Assembly (NCBI RefSeq): GCF_020166415.1
Contig: NZ_JAIQXV010000002.1
Location: forward strand, 124,001 to 188,000
From: Deinococcus multiflagellatus
GTDB lineage: Bacteria > Deinococcota > Deinococci > Deinococcales > Deinococcaceae
DNA: 64,000 bases
Direction: 5' to 3'
The notes beneath the pieces were generated by a model that had not been told where the DNA came from, searched no databases, and saw only the letters and a program-made list of their open reading frames with translations. Below are positions 57,477 through 64,000 of this stretch, piece after piece. How positions within the stretch are numbered: position 1 is the stretch's first letter; every line of letters begins with the position of its first letter. Made by a program: the position numbers and the translations under genes.

Positions 57477-58949
57477 ATGACCGCGCCCGACACCCTGCTG
57501 CCGCGTGACCGCACCGTCATTCTGGTGCTGCTCGTTTCTGCTTTCGTGGTGATTCTGAACGAGACCATCATGAATGTGGCCCTGCCCCGCCTGATGGCCG
57601 ACCTGAACGTGAGCGCCCGGCTGGCCCAGTGGCTCAGCACCGCGTTCATGCTCACGATGGCGGTGGTGATTCCCATTACCGGCTTTTTGCTGCAACGCCT
57701 CGCCACCCGGACGGTGTACCTGACCGCCATGGGCCTGTTCTGCGTGGGCACGCTGCTGGCCGCGCTTGCCCCGGGCTTCGTGCCGCTGCTGCTGGCGCGG
57801 GTGGTGCAGGCGTCTGGCACGGCCATCATGCTGCCGCTGCTCATGACCACGGTGCTGACCCTGGTGCCCGCCCAGCAGCGCGGGGCCGTGATGGGCAACC
57901 TCAGCATTGTCATCTCGGTGGCCCCGGCCATTGGGCCCACCGTCTCCGGGCTGATTTTGCAGGGGCTGCCCTGGCGCTTTCTGTTCGTGTTCGTGCTGCC
58001 GGTGGCGCTGGCGGCCCTGGCATACGGCGCGCGCACCCTGCGCAACGTGGGCACGCCCCGGCCTGTGGCACTGGACCTGCTGTCGGTGCCGCTGGCGGCG
58101 CTGGGCTTTGGTGGACTGGTCTACGCCCTGAGTCAGGTGGGGGAGGGCGGCAGTGGACTGAGCGCCGCCACGGCCGCGCCGCTGCTGGTGGGCGGGCTGG
58201 CGCTGGTGGCCTTTCTGTGGCGGCAGGTCGTGCTGGGGCGGCGCGACGCCCCGCTGCTGGACCTGCGGGCCTTCCGCTTTCCGCAGTTTGCCCTGGGTGT
58301 GGGCCTGATGGTGATGGCCATGATCGCGCTGTTCGGCGGCATGATTCTGCTGCCCCTGTACCTGCAGAACCTGCGCGGTCTCAGCACCCTGCAGACGGGC
58401 CTGCTGCTGCTGCCGGGTGGTCTGCTCATGGGCCTGCTGGCCCCCAGCGTGGGGCGACTGTACGACCGCATTGGGCCGCGCCCGCTGGCGGTGCCCGGCA
58501 CCATCCTCATGACGGCGGTGCTGGTGGGCCTCAGCCGCATTGACACCGCCACCCCCATCTGGGCGCTGCTGGCGCTGCACCTCACCCTGAGCGGGGGGCT
58601 GGCCCTGCTGTTCACGCCCGTGTTTACCAGCAGCCTGTCGCCGCTGCCGCCGCACCTGTACTCGCACGGCAGCGCGATTCTCAGCACCCTGCAACAGGTG
58701 GCGGGGGCGGCCGGTACGGCGCTGCTGGTGGCCCTGATGGCCGGGCGCGCGGCCCAGCAGGTGGCGGCCGGGGTGGCGGCGCCGCAGGCCCAGGTGGCTG
58801 GCCTGCACCTCGCCTTCCTGGTGGCCGCGGGCGTGGGCGTGCTGGCCGTGGGCTTGGCCCTGGGGCTGCGGTCGTCCGGGGCTGCCCACCCCACGGCCAC
58901 CGACACAGCCACCGACGAGGCCGCTCCGCTGGCCCAGCCCGGAGACTGA
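57477..58949 (+). CDS. MFS multidrug exporter, DHA2 family
   Basis: A 490-residue transporter with about fourteen hydrophobic segments. Motif D1-like LNETIMNVALPRLMADL near residue 25 and motif C-like GPTVSGLILQGLPWRFLF near residue 155 define the EmrB/QacA branch. ATG 57477 has GGAGG. Together with the VOC and HxlR genes it suggests a compound-export/resistance module. Confidence 0.86.
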   Translation: MTAPDTLLPRDRTVILVLLVSAFVVILNETIMNVALPRLMADLNVSARLAQWLSTAFMLTMAVVIPITGFLLQRLATRTVYLTAMGLFCVGTLLAALAPGFVPLLLARVVQASGTAIMLPLLMTTVLTLVPAQQRGAVMGNLSIVISVAPAIGPTVSGLILQGLPWRFLFVFVLPVALAALAYGARTLRNVGTPRPVALDLLSVPLAALGFGGLVYALSQVGEGGSGLSAATAAPLLVGGLALVAFLWRQVVLGRRDAPLLDLRAFRFPQFALGVGLMVMAMIALFGGMILLPLYLQNLRGLSTLQTGLLLLPGGLLMGLLAPSVGRLYDRIGPRPLAVPGTILMTAVLVGLSRIDTATPIWALLALHLTLSGGLALLFTPVFTSSLSPLPPHLYSHGSAILSTLQQVAGAAGTALLVALMAGRAAQQVAAGVAAPQAQVAGLHLAFLVAAGVGVLAVGLALGLRSSGAAHPTATDTATDEAAPLAQPGD

Positions 58950-58951
58950 GA

Positions 58952-59358
58952 ATGAACTGGACCCTGGAAGTCGTGGTGGTGCCGGTCAGTGACGTGGCGC
59001 GGTCGGTGGCCTTTTACGCCGGGGGCCTGGGGTTCGCCGTGGATCACGACACGGTGCTGGGCGGTGGCTGGTGCAGCTCACCCCGCCCGGTTCAGGCTGC
59101 TCGGTGGTGCTGGGCGACGGCCTGAGCCCTATGGCCCCGGGCACCCTTCAGGGGCTGCAACTCGTGGTGAACGATGTGCGGGCCGCCCACGCCGAGCTGC
59201 GTTCACGGGGCGTGGCGGTCAGCGACGTGCAGGTGCTGGGCCCGCAGGGGCCCCGGCCCGCCACCGCCGCCGACGACCTGAACCATGTGGGCTTCATTTT
59301 TTTGAAGGACCCCGACGGGAACGGCTGGGCGGTGCAGCAGATCACCGCCCGGCCCTGA
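58952..59358 (+). pseudogene. VOC-family (glyoxalase-like) gene with a frameshift
   Basis: ATG 58952 opens NWTLEVVVVPVSDVARSVAFYAGGLGFAVDHDTV in one frame; the fold continues from about 59071 in the next frame as VQLTPPGSGCSVVLGDGL ... NHVGFIFLKDPDGNGWAVQQ. One base is missing near 59070-59076 (GGCTGGTGCAG where GGCTGGGTGCAG would restore the frame). Sequencing error or real inactivation cannot be told apart. Confidence 0.75.
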
Positions 59359-59398
59359 CCCCTTCAAGGTGGCGCTTTCACGCTTCCAGGAGCCCTCT

Positions 59399-59791
59399 AT
59401 GTCCCAGCTTGTTCCCGCCCTGATGTCTGAAGGCCGCGCCGCCGAGGCGCGGGTGCTCTCCTTCTCGCTGTTTCCGGGCGCCCGGGAACTTGCCCGGCAG
59501 GACTCTGGCCCAGATGGCCCAGGGGCGCCCGGCACGATCATGACCGCCGAGGTGGAACTGGCCGGGCAGCGCCTGCGCATGGCTGACAGCCCCGTTGCCC
59601 ATGCGTTGACCTTTACGCCCTTCCTGTCGCTGTTCGTGGATGGCCTCACGGCGGCGGACTTTGGGCGCGTATTTACCGGATTGTCGGAGGCTGGGGAAGT
59701 GCTGATGCCCACCGGGAACGACGGGTTCAGCACCCACTTCGCCTGGCGGAATGACCGTTTTGGCGCGTCCTGGCCGCTGAATGTGCCATGA
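59399..59791 (+). CDS. VOC-family PhnB-like protein
   Basis: A 130-residue protein with the VOC layout: N-terminal strand QLVPALMSEGRAAEARVLSF, central VAHALTFTPFLSLFVD, C-terminal FAWRNDRFGASWPLNVP. Related in type to the 56493 protein. Its stop overlaps the start of the helix-hairpin-helix gene (ATGA). Confidence 0.7.
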   Translation: MSQLVPALMSEGRAAEARVLSFSLFPGARELARQDSGPDGPGAPGTIMTAEVELAGQRLRMADSPVAHALTFTPFLSLFVDGLTAADFGRVFTGLSEAGEVLMPTGNDGFSTHFAWRNDRFGASWPLNVP

Positions 59792-59982
59792 GTGAGGCGC
59801 TGCCCACCGGTATTGGCCGTCCGGCCACCCGGGCCCTGACGGCCGCTGGCCTCACCACCCTGGCGGCCGTGGCCCAGCGCAGCGAGCGCGAATTGCTGGC
59901 CCTGCACGGCGTGGGCCCCAGGGCGGTGCAGCTCCTGCGCGCGGCCCTGGCGGCCCAGGGGCTGGGCCTGCGCCCCGGCTGA
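59788..59982 (+). CDS. Small helix-hairpin-helix protein
   Basis: A 64-residue protein: TGIGRPATRALTAAGLTTLAAVA and LLALHGVGPRAVQLLRAAL are two HhH-like units, the second with the GVGP hairpin. It may bind DNA non-specifically. Coupled to the upstream VOC gene. Confidence 0.7.
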   Translation: MSEALPTGIGRPATRALTAAGLTTLAAVAQRSERELLALHGVGPRAVQLLRAALAAQGLGLRPG

Positions 59983-60039
59983 CCCTGGCCTGCTGCGCGC
60001 TGTGTAAAGTGGCTCTGAGTGCGCCCTGGGCCGCCGCTC

Positions 60040-60045
60040 TAGACT
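60040..60045 (+). promoter_or_regulatory. -10 box of the molybdopterin oxidoreductase gene
   Basis: TAGACT, seven bases, ATG 60053; identical to the khpB and pnp boxes. Confidence 0.6.
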
Positions 60046-60052
60046 GCCCGGC

Positions 60053-62086
<2,034 letters not shown>

Positions 62087-62092
62087 AGGCCA

Positions 62093-62839
62093 GTGGCCGG
62101 CACGCTGATGGTCACCGGGGGTGGGCGGGGCATAGGGGCGGCCGTGTCAGTGCTCGCGGCGGCTCGAGGCTGGCGGGTGGGGGTCAACTAACGCCAGAAC
62201 GGCGAGGCGGCGCGCCGGGTGGTGGCTGACATTGAGGCGGCAGGCGGGCAAGCCCTGGCCGTCCAGGCCGATGTGGCCCGCCCCGAAGAGGTCGAGCGGC
62301 TGTTTCATGAGGTCAGCACGGCCTTTGGCCCACTGACCGGCCTGGTCAACAACGCGGGCCTGCTGGAGCGGCAGGCGCGGGTGGAAGAACTGGACGCGGC
62401 CCGCCTGCACCGGGTGCTGGAGACCAACGTGGTGGGTGCTTTCCTGTGCGCGGGCGCGGCGGTGCGGCAGATGTCCACCCGCCATGGGGGCGCGGGCGGC
62501 GTCATCGTGAATGTCTCGTCCCGGGCAGCGGTGCTGGGGTCAGCCGGCGAATACGTGGACTACGCGGCGGCCAAGGCGGCGGTGGATACATTGACTGTGG
62601 GGCTGGCGCGGGAGGTGGCGGCCGAAGGCATCCGTGTCTGCGGCGTTCGCCCTGGCCTGATTGACACCGAGATTCATGCGCTGGGCGGTGAACCGGGCCG
62701 GGTGGCGCGCCTGAGCAGCACGGTTCCGCTGGGGCGCGGTGGCCTGCCTGCCGAGGTGGCCCACGCCATTGTGTGGCTTCTCTCGCCCGAGGCCAGCTAC
62801 GTGACAGGCACAACGCTGGATGTGTCTGGTGGCCGCTGA
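62093..62839 (+). pseudogene. Short-chain dehydrogenase gene with an in-frame stop
   Basis: GTG 62093 starts AGTLMVTGGGRGIGAAVSVLAA, the NAD(P) loop TGGGRGIG at residues 8-15; codon 33 is TAA (62189-62191) where Tyr is expected (NYRQNGE). The same frame then gives NNAGLLE, the catalytic NVSSRAAVLGS and Y-x3-K (YAAAK), and ends ASYVTGTTLDVSGGR. A single base change (TAA from TAC/TAT) explains the break. Confidence 0.8.
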
Positions 62840-62931
62840 AGCTGGCCTGGAGAGCGGCCCACAGGTCTGCCGGCGCGGCTGGCCGGCAGTTCCAACTGAC
62901 GTCGCCTGCTGCCCTGCGTGCCTGGTGCCTC

Positions 62932-63695
62932 TTACTTGAGAGGCCTGACCACTGGGCGTATACCCGGTGCAGTCCAGTCAAAGTGCGCCTCGAACACCCC
63001 GCAGGCGTCGTGGCGGGTCGCCACCACCTCGCGGGCCGTGTAGGTCTCGCGCTCGTCCAGGGTGCCGTCCTTTGCAACCGGGCCGCAGCCGGGCCGGGTG
63101 GGCACAGCAAAACTCAGGGCCTGCAAGTGGCGGGTGCTGAGGTCGTAGCGGGAGAAGTTCAGCGCCACGGGTTCGTAGGGGCTGTAGGCGCCGTTCGGGG
63201 AATTGAACAGGACGCTCTGTGCGTTCTGGGCCTGGCGCCAGCCATCAATCTCCAGGCCACGGGCCGGACCGCGCAGAGGCTGCACCAGGGTGCGATCTGC
63301 AATGGCAGCCCCCCCCGAACTGGTGGCTTCCACGAACACGTCGCCCCCCAGGGCATAAAGCCGCGATACCCGCCCCACCTGCGTCTGCTGCGACAGCAGG
63401 TGTCCGGTGCCCAGGTCAAAGAGCTGCAGGCGGTAGTCGGCCCACTGGCCCTGCGGCTGCGTCACCAGGGCCAGCGTGCCGCCGCTCACCAGGGTCAGGG
63501 CTTCCTGGCCTCTGGGCACCGGGTAGGTGTGCAGAGGCCGCCCGCCGCGCAGTACCTGCACCTCGCCGGGCCGCTGGACCACCTGAACCGCTGGCCGTGG
63601 GGCCGCGCCCCCCCCGAGCGCCTGCGCACCGGGCGGGGCGGCCGTGCCCAGGGCCAGCAGGGCCAGCCAGATGGCCCGCCTGGGGCGATGGCGGC

Positions 63696-63699
<4 letters not shown>
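62932..63699 (-). CDS. Secreted protein of unknown function
   Basis: A 255-residue exported protein with an Arg-rich signal peptide (RHRPRRAIWLALLALGTAAP). The mature part is beta-rich with two Cys near the C-terminus (RPGCGPV and DACGVFE) that may form a disulfide; it has no motif I recognise. Its start overlaps the stop of the Spx/ArsC-like gene (ATGA), an odd pairing for a secreted protein. Confidence 0.65.

Positions 63700-64000
<301 letters not shown>

Overview
The window is GC-rich and almost certainly chromosomal DNA of a Deinococcus species. The reasons are a locus with the cruF / Nudix / crtO order known from D. radiodurans plus crtD and a CYP287-like P450 (the deinoxanthin pathway), a bacillithiol gene, acyl-ACP desaturase, several families of small non-coding repeats, and many start codons placed about 7 bases behind a TANNNT -10 box (the leaderless-mRNA layout reported for Deinococcus). 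The assignment rests on gene content and motifs read by eye; no database search was run.

Layout. 1-7,030: end of bshB1, a peroxiredoxin-parA pair, acyl-ACP desaturase, a ChbG-like deacetylase coupled to a sugar-type MFS carrier, then prmC-khpB. 7,070-8,600: a lower-GC islet with two 37-bp direct repeats, an unrecognised 346-codon gene and a small membrane protein. 8,599-12,918: DUF418 membrane protein, DHA2 drug exporter, secreted proline-rich protein. 13,091-20,616: carotenoid locus (P450, crtD, glycosyltransferase, acyltransferase, cruF, Nudix, crtO), six of the seven genes overlapping. 20,682-28,029: rpoZ, a Na+/H+ antiporter, a broken dsbA-like gene carrying inserted repeats, a TetR operon, a hisC-type aminotransferase with a Cys-cluster protein, and a VC0807-type membrane protein. 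28,026-34,915: tRNA-Leu(CAG) with promoter and terminator, an RGG-repeat protein, small genes, mutY, and a cis-prenyltransferase. 35,645-50,192: five envelope genes, of which the last three (932, 1583 and 1336 aa) are spaced by 2 and 0 bp. 50,481-64,000: pnp, small membrane proteins, an aldo/keto reductase, a zinc-protease lipoprotein, an HxlR regulator, a VOC / DUF4287-like / MFS group, a molybdopterin oxidoreductase, and two genes broken by single-base lesions (a VOC protein and an SDR).

How the genes work together. The carotenoid block should convert lycopene-type intermediates to deinoxanthin; its embedded glycosyltransferase and PlsC-type acyltransferase suggest a glycosylated and acylated end product. 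The 35.6-50.2 kb block looks like an envelope assembly: secreted DUF11-type repeat proteins made together with a hybrid protein whose C-terminal half reads as an outer-membrane beta-barrel. It is the best candidate here for an undescribed system. Small mobile repeats are scattered through the intergenic DNA, and one lies inside the dsbA-like pseudogene.
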